DNA from: WHUA01 sp964585785
GTDB taxonomy: Bacteria > Pseudomonadota > Alphaproteobacteria > UBA8366
DNA length: 5,572 nucleotides
Direction: 5' to 3'
Assembly (NCBI GenBank): GCA_964585785.1
Contig: CAZPFL010000257.1
Location: forward strand, 1-5,572
The notes below the pieces were generated by a model. The model did no database searches and was not told the DNA's origin. It saw only the letters and a list, made by a program, of their open reading frames with translations. Positions 1 to 4,589 of the stretch are shown piece by piece; positions within the stretch are counted from its first letter, which is position 1; each line of letters starts with the position of its first letter. The position numbers and the translations under genes were made by a program.

Positions 1-363
1 CGCGCCGCGCGCTACGGCGACGGCTGGCACCCGGTGGGCGCGGTCGCGGCCTCGCCGCTGCCGCCGGAGGAGATGCGCCAGAAGCTGGACGAGCTGAAGC
101 GGCTCACCGAGGCGGAAGGCCGCGACTTCTCCGCGCTCACCATCTCCTTCAAGGCGCCGCTCTACGAGCCGAACATGAAGGAGGTCGCGGGCGCGCGCCG
201 CCGCTTCACCGGCTCGCCGGAACAGGTCGCCGACGACATCCGCGAATACGGCGCGCTCGGCATCTCGGAGCTGATCTTCGACTTCCGCGGCGACACGATC
301 GAGGCCAGCACGGAAGGCATGGACCGCTTCGCGCGCGAGGTCATGCCGCTTACGCGCGGCTGA
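1..363 (+). CDS. LLM class (F420-dependent type) oxidoreductase, C-terminal part
   Basis: This is the 3' end of a gene whose reading frame is open from base 1, giving 120 residues and a TGA stop at 361-363. Near the window edge it reads RYGDGWHPVG, a typical motif of the bacterial luciferase-like TIM-barrel oxidoreductases. After a helical EEMRQKLDELKRL stretch come GRDF and an ISFKAPLY strand, then a loop and the helix SPEQVADDIREY, a strand ELIFDFRG and a terminal helix ending RFAREVMP. This pattern matches the C-terminal third of F420-dependent LLM enzymes of the TIGR03619 kind, which use F420H2 or a flavin for hydride transfer in the cytosol. The substrate cannot be told. An internal GTG at position 34 is not the start, because the motif upstream of it is clearly coding. 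The last 14 bp overlap the convergent membrane-protein gene. F420 versus FMN dependence is uncertain. Confidence 0.85.
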   Translation, partial: RAARYGDGWHPVGAVAASPLPPEEMRQKLDELKRLTEAEGRDFSALTISFKAPLYEPNMKEVAGARRRFTGSPEQVADDIREYGALGISELIFDFRGDTIEASTEGMDRFAREVMPLTRG

Positions 364-997
364 CCTGGCCGCGCCGGGCCAGCAATACGACGGTAAGCAG
401 GGCAGCGACCGGCAGCGCCAGATCTTGCGGGATGTGGATCAGCCAGCCCGCCGCGCCGGCGATCAACGACCACAGCACCGGCAGCACGAGCAGATGCATC
501 GGCACGCGCTGCTCGGCCAGCAGCAGCATGCCGAAGGTGAAGAGCGTGGTGGGGCAGGGGGCGACGCCAACCAGCGCCAGGCGGTGTAGTGGCTCGCCGT
601 CGAGCAGCCCGATGACCGGATAGGCGACCATCGCGTAGGCGTTCAGCGCGAGCCCGGTCCAGCCCGCCGCGTCGCCCGCAAAGCGGAAGGCGAGCGGTGC
701 GCGCTTCATCCCGGCCGCGAACAGCAGCAACCCCTCGACCACGAAGAAGAAGCCGAACGGCCACGCCGCCCAGTTGATCGTCGCGAAATGCAGCATTTGA
801 TAGGCGACGCCGTTCCAGATCCACGCCGCGGCGAGCAGGAAGGCGATGATTCTACCGCTGGCGCGCGCAGGCCGCAGCGCGAGGAGCAAGGCAATGGCGC
901 AGAGCGCGTAGGCGACGATCTGCGCCGGCCAGATCGCGGCGTTGTAGATCTCGAACAGGCGGAGGAAGACGTCGCGCGAGAACGGGATGAATCGCAT
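350..997 (-). CDS. DUF6064 family multipass membrane protein
   Basis: The protein has 215 residues, with an ATG at 997-995 and a TAA at 352-350. It is strongly hydrophobic, with about seven predicted membrane helices (roughly residues 22-41, 48-68, 76-96, 112-132, 138-161, 166-186 and 190-206) separated by very short loops. The N-terminal PFSRDVFLRLFEIYNAAIWPAQ segment, the WNGVAYQ motif near residue 61 and the APCPTTLFTFG motif near 146-156 fit my recollection of the DUF6064 family of inner-membrane proteins, whose function is not established. Conserved cysteine, proline and threonine inside helix 5 suggest a functional site. The start codon lies 7 bp after the stop of the upstream reductase gene, so the two are probably co-transcribed and translationally coupled. 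No separate ribosome-binding site stands out. The 3' end overlaps the oppositely oriented LLM gene by 14 bp. Family assignment is from memory of motifs, not a search. Confidence 0.8.
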   Translation of the reverse strand: MRFIPFSRDVFLRLFEIYNAAIWPAQIVAYALCAIALLLALRPARASGRIIAFLLAAAWIWNGVAYQMLHFATINWAAWPFGFFFVVEGLLLFAAGMKRAPLAFRFAGDAAGWTGLALNAYAMVAYPVIGLLDGEPLHRLALVGVAPCPTTLFTFGMLLLAEQRVPMHLLVLPVLWSLIAGAAGWLIHIPQDLALPVAALLTVVLLARRGQVSRA

Positions 998-1004
998 GGC
1001 CCGG

Positions 1005-1976
1005 CTACAGGCTCTCGACGTATTTGATCATCCGCGCCCGCGTCTCGGCGTCGGGCAGGCGGCCATAGCAGGCGCCCATATTCTCCTGCATGTGGTCGAC
1101 CCGCGAGGTCGCGGGAATGGCGCAGGTGACGGCGGGGTGCGAGACGATGAATTTGAGAAAGAACTGCGCCCAGTTCCGCGCGTCGAATTCTTCCGCCCAG
1201 GCGGGGAGGGGATGCTTCGCGAAGCGGTCGAACAGCGCGCCGCCCTGGAACGGCCGGTTGGCGATCACGGCGAGGCCGCGCTCGGCGGCCTGCGGCAGCA
1301 GCCGCACCTCGGCCTCGCGGTCGAGGATGTTGTAGGTGAGCTGCACGAAGTCGATCGGCTGCGTCGCCATGATCTGCGACATCTCCGCGTGCCGGCTGCC
1401 GTGCGAGGTCGTCATGCCGATGTAACGGATGCGGCCCTTGGCCTTCCAGTCGCGCAGCGTCTCGAGATGGCCTTCCCAGTCGAGCAGGTTGTGCACCTGC
1501 ATCAGGTCGAAGCGCTTGACGCCCCAGAGGCTTTCGGATTCCGCCATCTGCCGCACGCCATGCCATTGCAGCGGCGTCCACACCTTGGTTGCGGCGAACA
1601 GCCCTTGTTTGTCGGCGATGTGGCGAAGGCAGTAGCCGATCACCGCCTCGGACGAGCCGTACATCGGCGAGGAATCGATCAGACCGCCGCCGCGGTCGAA
1701 GAAGGTCTGCAGCACCTTGAGACGCGCGGCGCGCAGCGCGGGGTCGTCACCGACGTTGAAGGTGATCCAGGAGCCCATGCCGATCACCGGCAGCCGCTCG
1801 CCGGTCTTGGGGATCGCGCGCCGCAGCAGGGCGTCCGTCGCCGCCCCCGCCCAATGCGGCCGGAAGCCGGCGGCGAGGCCAAGCGCGCCCATCGCTTTCA
1901 GCACGGCGCGGCGGCCCGGATCGTACGGGCGATGCGTTTTGGGATGCGTCCTTGGATGGGTCATGCGATGCGTCAT
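1005..1976 (-). CDS. aldo/keto reductase with twin-arginine leader
   Basis: From the ATG at 1976 the protein has 323 residues, ending at a TAG (1007-1005). It is an NAD(P)H-dependent aldo/keto reductase with the complete catalytic tetrad: Asp101 and Tyr106 (in IDSSPMYGSSE), Lys131 (in ATKVW) and His162 (in MQVHNLLD). The GRIRYIGMTTSH strand and the C-terminal NRPFQGG and IPATSR motifs for cofactor binding are also present. The N-terminus carries GRRAVLKAMGALGLAAGF followed by WAGA-A, a Tat signal with a likely cleavage site near residue 45, so the enzyme is probably exported folded with its nicotinamide cofactor. The start is uncertain. In-frame alternatives are ATG at 2021, TTG at 1997 (preceded by AAGGGGGAA), GTG at 2048 and TTG at 2090; none has an ideal ribosome-binding site. 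I prefer 1976 because it gives a Tat leader of normal length. The DUF6064 gene follows 7 bp downstream. The substrate is unknown. Confidence 0.9.
   Translation of the reverse strand: MTHRMTHPRTHPKTHRPYDPGRRAVLKAMGALGLAAGFRPHWAGAATDALLRRAIPKTGERLPVIGMGSWITFNVGDDPALRAARLKVLQTFFDRGGGLIDSSPMYGSSEAVIGYCLRHIADKQGLFAATKVWTPLQWHGVRQMAESESLWGVKRFDLMQVHNLLDWEGHLETLRDWKAKGRIRYIGMTTSHGSRHAEMSQIMATQPIDFVQLTYNILDREAEVRLLPQAAERGLAVIANRPFQGGALFDRFAKHPLPAWAEEFDARNWAQFFLKFIVSHPAVTCAIPATSRVDHMQENMGACYGRLPDAETRARMIKYVESL
1929..1976 (-). repeat. four 12-bp tandem units inside the reductase leader
   Basis: Read on the + strand, this stretch consists of four consecutive 12-bp units. The first is GCGATGCGTTTT and the last is GCGATGCGTCAT, with two diverged copies between them. 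On the coding strand they give the peptide units MTHR, MTHP, RTHP and KTHR, so the positively charged, His-rich n-region of the Tat leader is made by unit duplication. The reading frame is kept because the unit is four codons. The repeat is directly visible; its origin by replication slippage is inferred. Confidence 0.75.
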
Positions 1977-2093
1977 GGCCGGGGCCCCCGACGGCAATGC
2001 CGGTGCGTGTTCCCCCTTCATGTAGGGCGTGCGGGTGGCCGTCGCCACTCTCGGCTTAGATGTGAAAATAACCGCCCGTGCGCAAAACAATGG

Positions 2094-2105
2094 TCTACTA
2101 GTAGA
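2094..2105. promoter_or_regulatory. perfect 12-bp palindrome TCTACTAGTAGA, candidate operator
   Basis: TCTACTAGTAGA equals its own reverse complement and contains CTAG, a tetranucleotide scarce in many bacterial genomes. It lies in a locally AT-richer patch 118 bp upstream of the chosen reductase start and about 250 bp upstream of the small-protein gene. The size and symmetry fit the site of a dimeric repressor of the TetR or MarR type. No regulator gene is in the window, so the partner is unknown and the role is inference. Confidence 0.4.
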
Positions 2106-2123
2106 TATGCGGGCGAGGGGGCC

Positions 2124-2147
2124 GGCGCCGCCGCAGCGGCCGGCGCC
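2124..2147. other. GC-rich stem-loop in divergent region
   Basis: GGCGCCGCCG at 2124-2133 can pair with CGGC at 2137-2140 and GGCGCC at 2142-2147, leaving a CAG loop and one bulged C at 2141. This is a 10-bp all-GC stem. There is no T-run on either side, so it is not a canonical intrinsic terminator. It could be a leader structure or simply a product of high GC content. Confidence 0.4.
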
Positions 2148-2355
2148 CTGTCCGTAAGGGGTAATCGCGGACGAAGAACAAAGGCTTAGGCAGCTTGTCG
2201 CACCTGTACCGAATGGCTAGTCGGTTAGAAGGAATTGCCCCTTTTTCCCCTGGCCCCCATCCTCCTGTCATCGGCTGGTCACACACGGTCGGTATGCGGG
2301 CTTTATCGGCCCGATGCCGCCACCACCGTCCGGCCGCAGGATGGGATCGAGAAAA

Positions 2356-2685
2356 ATGCACAAGACACATGCTTACAAGACGTGTGACGGCCAACTTTTC
2401 GATAACGAGGCGGAAGCGGCCCGGCACGAGGCGGCGATCAAGATTCGCGATTGGGCGAAGCGCCGGAACATCAGCCAGAACGGCGGGACGACCTGGGACT
2501 CCATCGCCAAGGCGATGATCGAGGACGCCGACGAGCTGGCCTATCTGTTCATCAGCCTGGCGCGGTCGCTGCCGCGTAACGGCGGGCCGGCCTACATCAA
2601 CGAGGTCGTCCCGATGAACGGCGGCGAGAGCACGATGTGGCTCTACAAGAACACCAGCGAGGCGCGGGTGGCCGGAGAGGGCTGA
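2356..2685 (+). CDS. small hypothetical protein (109 residues), family not recognised
   Basis: The protein begins MHKTHAYKTCDGQLFDNE and ends TSEARVAGEG at a TGA (2683-2685). The opening pattern, a short basic strand then DGxxFDxExEAxxHE and a charged helix, is a layout I associate with small phage and accessory proteins, but I cannot name a family. Residues about 17-37 (EAEAARHEAAIKIRDWAKRR) form a charged helix. After a Gly-rich NGGTTW turn, a second long amphipathic helix (about 47-71) carries IEDADELAYLFISLARSL. No signal peptide, membrane helix or metal-binding cysteine cluster is seen, so it is probably cytosolic. In-frame ATGs at 2314 and 2341 would add 14 or 5 residues. The 2356 start is preferred because the extra residues (PPPPSGRR) look non-coding, although only a weak GAG stands before it. 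It is monocistronic: a strong terminator follows within 15 bp. Confidence 0.7.
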   Translation: MHKTHAYKTCDGQLFDNEAEAARHEAAIKIRDWAKRRNISQNGGTTWDSIAKAMIEDADELAYLFISLARSLPRNGGPAYINEVVPMNGGESTMWLYKNTSEARVAGEG

Positions 2686-2696
2686 GCGCCCTTTCC

Positions 2697-2736
2697 ACGC
2701 CGGCCACAACGACGATCGAGTGGCGGCCGGCGTTTT
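2697..2736 (+). terminator. intrinsic terminator after the small-protein gene
   Basis: CGCCGGCC at 2698-2705 pairs perfectly with GGCCGGCG at 2725-2732, extended by an A-T pair (2697 with 2733), and a TTTT run follows at 2733-2736. The loop is 19 nt and can form an alternative inner GCCAC/GTGGC pairing. The position just after the stop codon at 2685 fits termination of the small-protein transcript. Confidence 0.7.
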
Positions 2737-2767
2737 CGCCTGCCTTTAGGCGAATGGGATAGGCATA

Positions 2768-2851
2768 GTGCGTGCTTCGACAAGCTCAGCATGAGGCTTT
2801 TCTCAATGCCACTAAGAATCCGCCTCATCCTGAGCTTGTCGAAGGACGCAC
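2768..2851. repeat. REP-like inverted repeat (TTCGACAAGCTCAG family)
   Basis: A 30-nt left arm at 2768-2797 (GTGCGTGCTTCGACAAGC then TCAGCATGAGGC) is matched by the reverse complement of the right arm at 2822-2851 at 28 of 30 positions. The loop is 24 nt. The two mismatches are at 2774/2845 (G opposite G) and 2790/2829 (C opposite C). I recognise the core TTCGACAAGCTCAGGATGA as a very frequent intergenic repeat in sphingomonad and other proteobacterial genomes, often mistranslated as small ORFs containing LSLSKH. It is probably a two-unit, REP-like mobile or structural element. Copy number in this genome cannot be judged from one window. Confidence 0.8.
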
Positions 2852-2892
2852 GGCGCTAAAGCAACAGCGACAAATGTGATTGCCCCGCGCGC

Positions 2893-2918
2893 CGGCGGCC
2901 GGTTTCGCCCGGCCGCCG
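2893..2918 (+). other. perfect 10-bp stem-loop (first hairpin before the aminotransferase)
   Basis: CGGCGGCCGG at 2893-2902 pairs exactly with CCGGCCGCCG at 2909-2918 around a TTTCGC loop. It is followed by TCTTCATT, a broken T-tract, so a weak or backup terminator on the plus strand is possible. It lies 12 bp before the next hairpin. Confidence 0.5.
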
Positions 2919-2929
2919 TCTTCATTAGA

Positions 2930-2955
2930 CCGGCGCGCGACGACACGCGCGCCGG
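2930..2955. other. perfect 10-bp stem-loop (second hairpin before the aminotransferase)
   Basis: CCGGCGCGCG at 2930-2939 pairs exactly with CGCGCGCCGG at 2946-2955 around an ACGACA loop, with no T-run after it. The right arm is part of a 14-bp sequence, CGCGCGCCGGCGGC, repeated directly at 2886-2899 and 2946-2959, so the left arm can pair with either copy. Confidence 0.5.
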
Positions 2956-2970
2956 CGGCAATTGCAGCCA

Positions 2971-2976
2971 TACAAT
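2971..2976 (+). promoter_or_regulatory. candidate -10 box for the aminotransferase
   Basis: TACAAT matches the sigma-70 -10 consensus at five of six positions and sits in the only AT-richer patch before the aminotransferase. A 17-bp spacing would place the -35 box inside the GC-rich arm of the second hairpin, where no good match exists, so the assignment is weak. If used, transcription would start near 2983, leaving a leader of about 120 nt and the two hairpins upstream of the transcript. Confidence 0.35.
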
Positions 2977-3064
2977 TCTCCGTTTGAAGGCCCGCGCCGG
3001 TTGGTGCTAAGCAGCGCCCGCATGCGCCGATGACCCGGCCCGTTGCCGCCGGGCGTCGGCGTCG

Positions 3065-3086
3065 GACAGCACCATAGACAGCACCA
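3065..3086. repeat. two direct copies of GACAGCACCA at 12-bp spacing
   Basis: GACAGCACCA occurs at 3065-3074 and 3077-3086, and a partial third copy, GACAG, follows at 3087-3091, running into the AGGG ribosome-binding site. They lie in the probable 5' leader of the aminotransferase. Slippage or a tandem binding site are both possible. Confidence 0.5.
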
Positions 3087-3101
3087 GACAGGGCGTTTGC
3101 C

Positions 3102-4385
3102 ATGACCCGTCTTGCGGAGATGACCGCTGCCGAGCTGCAGCAATGCCACGCGCGCATCCGCGCGGACTACGACGCCTTCCAGGCCAAAGGCTTCAAGCTC
3201 GACATGACGCGCGGCAAGCCCTCGGCGGAACAGCTCGACCTGTCTAACGACCTGCTGCGCCTGCCCGGCAATCTCGATTGGCACCAGGCGGACGGCGGCG
3301 ACACGCGTAACTATTTCGGCAGCATCCAGGGCCTGCCCGAGGCGCGCGCCCTCTTCGCCGGCATCATGGGCGCGCCGCCGGAGCAGATCCTGATCGGCAA
3401 CAACTCGAGCCTGGCGCTGATGCACGACTGCGTTGTGTTCGCGCTGCTCAAGGGCGTGCCGGACGGCGCCGGGCCGTGGAGCAAGGAAAGCCCGGCCTTT
3501 CTCTGTCCCGTGCCGGGGTACGACCGGCATTTCGCGATCTGTGAGACCTACGGCATCGAGATGATCCCGGTGCCGCTGACCGGACACGGCCCCGACATGG
3601 ACGAAGTCGAGCGCCTGGCCGCCAACCCGGCGGTCAAGGGCATGTGGTGCGTGCCGAAATACTCCAACCCGACGGCGGAGATCTACGCGCCCGAGGTGGT
3701 CGAGCGGCTGGCCGCGATGAAGACCGGGGCGCCCGACTTCCGCCTGTTCTGGGACAACGCCTATGCGTCGCATCACCTGACCGATGCGCGGCCGGGGCTG
3801 GTCAATATTCTCGACGCCTGCGCCGCGGCGGGCCAGCCCAACCGCGCCCTCGTTTTCGCCTCCACCTCGAAGATGACCTTCGCGGGCGGCGGGCTCGCGA
3901 TGTGCGCGTCGTCGCCGGAGAATATCCGCTGGCTCTGCGAGCGGCTGTCGAAGCGCACGATCGGGCCGGACAAGCTCAACCAGCTGCGCCATGTCCGGTT
4001 TCTCAAGGACCAGGCGGGGATCGACCGGCTGATGGCGGCGCATCGCCGGCTGCTCGTGCCGAAATTCGCCGCGGTCGATGCGGCCTTAAGCCGGCGGCTC
4101 GAGGGCACCGGTGTTGCCGTGTGGACCAAGCCGCAAGGCGGCTATTTCATCAGCGTCGATGTGATGGACGGCTGCGCCAAGCGCATCGTGGCGCTGGCGG
4201 CCGAGGCCGGGCTTGCGCTGGTGCCGGCCGGGGCGACCTTTCCCTACGGCCGCGATCCGAACGACCGTAACCTCCGCATCGCGCCGTCCTTCCCGAGCCT
4301 GGGCGACGTCGCGACCGCGGCGGACGGTATCGCGATCTGCATCCTGCTCGCGGCGACGGAAGCCCTACTGGACCGAGGCCGCTGA
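3102..4385 (+). CDS. aspartate aminotransferase, class I/II fold, subgroup Ic (AspT type)
   Basis: This complete 427-residue enzyme starts at an ATG with AGGG 8 nt upstream (3090-3093). It is a PLP-dependent aminotransferase, expected to transfer the amino group between L-aspartate and 2-oxoglutarate in the cytosol. The N-terminal FKLDMTRGKPSAEQLDLSN (residues 31-49) is characteristic of the subgroup Ic family (Pfam PF12897 type, Corynebacterium AspT-like), as is the NYFGSIQGLPEAR segment. PLP-site residues visible are Asn100-Asn101-Ser-Ser, Asn189 (in SNPTAEIY, with NPTA instead of the common NPTG), Asp218 and Tyr221 (WDNAYASHH), and the Schiff-base Lys257 in STSKMTFAGGG. Arg392 in LRIAPSFP should bind the substrate alpha-carboxylate. 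The length equals that of the family. It is flanked by long non-coding stretches on both sides, so it is probably transcribed alone. Older annotations may call it alanine-glyoxylate or GntR-type aminotransferase. Confidence 0.92.
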   Translation: MTRLAEMTAAELQQCHARIRADYDAFQAKGFKLDMTRGKPSAEQLDLSNDLLRLPGNLDWHQADGGDTRNYFGSIQGLPEARALFAGIMGAPPEQILIGNNSSLALMHDCVVFALLKGVPDGAGPWSKESPAFLCPVPGYDRHFAICETYGIEMIPVPLTGHGPDMDEVERLAANPAVKGMWCVPKYSNPTAEIYAPEVVERLAAMKTGAPDFRLFWDNAYASHHLTDARPGLVNILDACAAAGQPNRALVFASTSKMTFAGGGLAMCASSPENIRWLCERLSKRTIGPDKLNQLRHVRFLKDQAGIDRLMAAHRRLLVPKFAAVDAALSRRLEGTGVAVWTKPQGGYFISVDVMDGCAKRIVALAAEAGLALVPAGATFPYGRDPNDRNLRIAPSFPSLGDVATAADGIAICILLAATEALLDRGR

Positions 4386-4465
4386 CGCGGCGCTTCTTTG
4401 CCCCGGCCCCGGCCGGAGGGCCTGTCCGGCGCGGTATTTGGCTAAATCAAATATTACAAAGAGAG

Positions 4466-4501
4466 AATATAAATAGCGCGGTATAGAAACGCTATTATAT
4501 T
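4466..4501. repeat. AT-rich inverted repeat between aminotransferase and chemoreceptor
   Basis: AATATAAATAGCG at 4466-4478 is the reverse complement of CGCTATTATATT at 4490-4501 except for one bulged A, around an 11-nt loop. It could act as a terminator-like hairpin for the upstream aminotransferase, which has no GC-stem-plus-T-run terminator of its own, or as an operator for the downstream receptor gene. The sequence alone does not decide. Confidence 0.45.
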
Positions 4502-4541
4502 TAAGATTTGTCAATAAATTTTCGGCATCGTCCTGAAATAT

Positions 4542-4570
4542 TTGTGTAAGTGCAATTTGTTCAATTTAAT
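4542..4570 (+). promoter_or_regulatory. candidate sigma-70 promoter of the chemoreceptor gene
   Basis: TTGTGT at 4542-4547 and TTTAAT at 4565-4570 stand 17 bp apart. The -10 matches five of six consensus bases, while the -35 matches only the TTG half. Transcription would begin around 4577, giving a very short leader of about 13 nt before the ATG. The whole 4441-4590 stretch is about 28% GC, so chance matches are likely. No clear sigma-28 or sigma-54 element was seen. Confidence 0.3.
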
Positions 4571-4589
4571 TATTACTCCAGAGTATAAG

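Larger units (their letters stand above)
1977..2355. other. divergent intergenic region between reductase and small-protein gene
   Basis: This 379-bp region separates the minus-strand reductase operon from the plus-strand small-protein gene. Its left part (to about 2050) could belong to an N-terminally longer reductase if an upstream start is used. The middle holds a perfect 12-bp palindrome and a GC-rich hairpin. The right part (about 2160-2340) has no convincing coding pattern and only a weak short hairpin (CGGGC at 2297-2301 with GCCCG at 2309-2313). Promoters for both genes must lie here, but I found no pair of -35 and -10 boxes good enough to call on either strand. Confidence 0.6.
2686..3101. 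other. gene-free structured region before the aminotransferase
   Basis: This 416-bp stretch has no credible gene. It holds, in order, an intrinsic terminator, a 30-bp-arm REP-like inverted repeat, two perfect 10-bp hairpins, a -10-like TACAAT, a weaker hairpin (CCCGGC at 3034-3039 with GCCGGG at 3048-3053) and short direct repeats just before the aminotransferase ribosome-binding site. Reading frames on the minus strand here (for example 2643-2828 and 2825-3157) are products of the repeats and GC bias. Confidence 0.6.

Noticed and set aside
162..824. 220-residue minus-strand frame overlapping the LLM and DUF6064 genes
   Set aside because: It is a frame-shifted reading of the DUF6064 gene with Arg/Ala-rich low-complexity translation, while the 350-997 frame has proper membrane helices.
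987..2189. 400-residue open frame on the plus strand
   Set aside because: It lies antisense to the aldo/keto reductase, whose catalytic tetrad and cofactor motifs are intact. The plus-strand translation is rich in Arg, His and Gly without any recognisable domain, as expected of a shadow frame in GC-rich DNA.
2195..2223. TTGTCG and TAGTCG with 17-bp spacing as a promoter for the small-protein gene
   Set aside because: The -10 half matches the consensus poorly and the gene starts more than 130 bp downstream, so it is not better than chance.
2643..2828. 61-residue minus-strand frame containing LMLSLSKHA
   Set aside because: The sequence is the known mistranslation of the TTCGACAAGCTCAG repeat arm plus terminator DNA; it is not a gene.
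2768..2959. Repeats considered as a CRISPR array
   Set aside because: The repeats are inverted arms of hairpins, not regularly spaced direct repeats with unique spacers, and no cas gene is present.
2925..4043. 372-residue open frame on the minus strand
   Set aside because: It is antisense to the aminotransferase, which has a full set of PLP-site motifs. The antisense product is low-complexity and Arg-rich with no domain.
4403..4422. GC-rich hairpin as terminator of the aminotransferase
   Set aside because: The possible stems (CCGGC with GCCGG, or GGCCC with GGGCC) are only 5 bp and no T-run follows, so a terminator cannot be supported.
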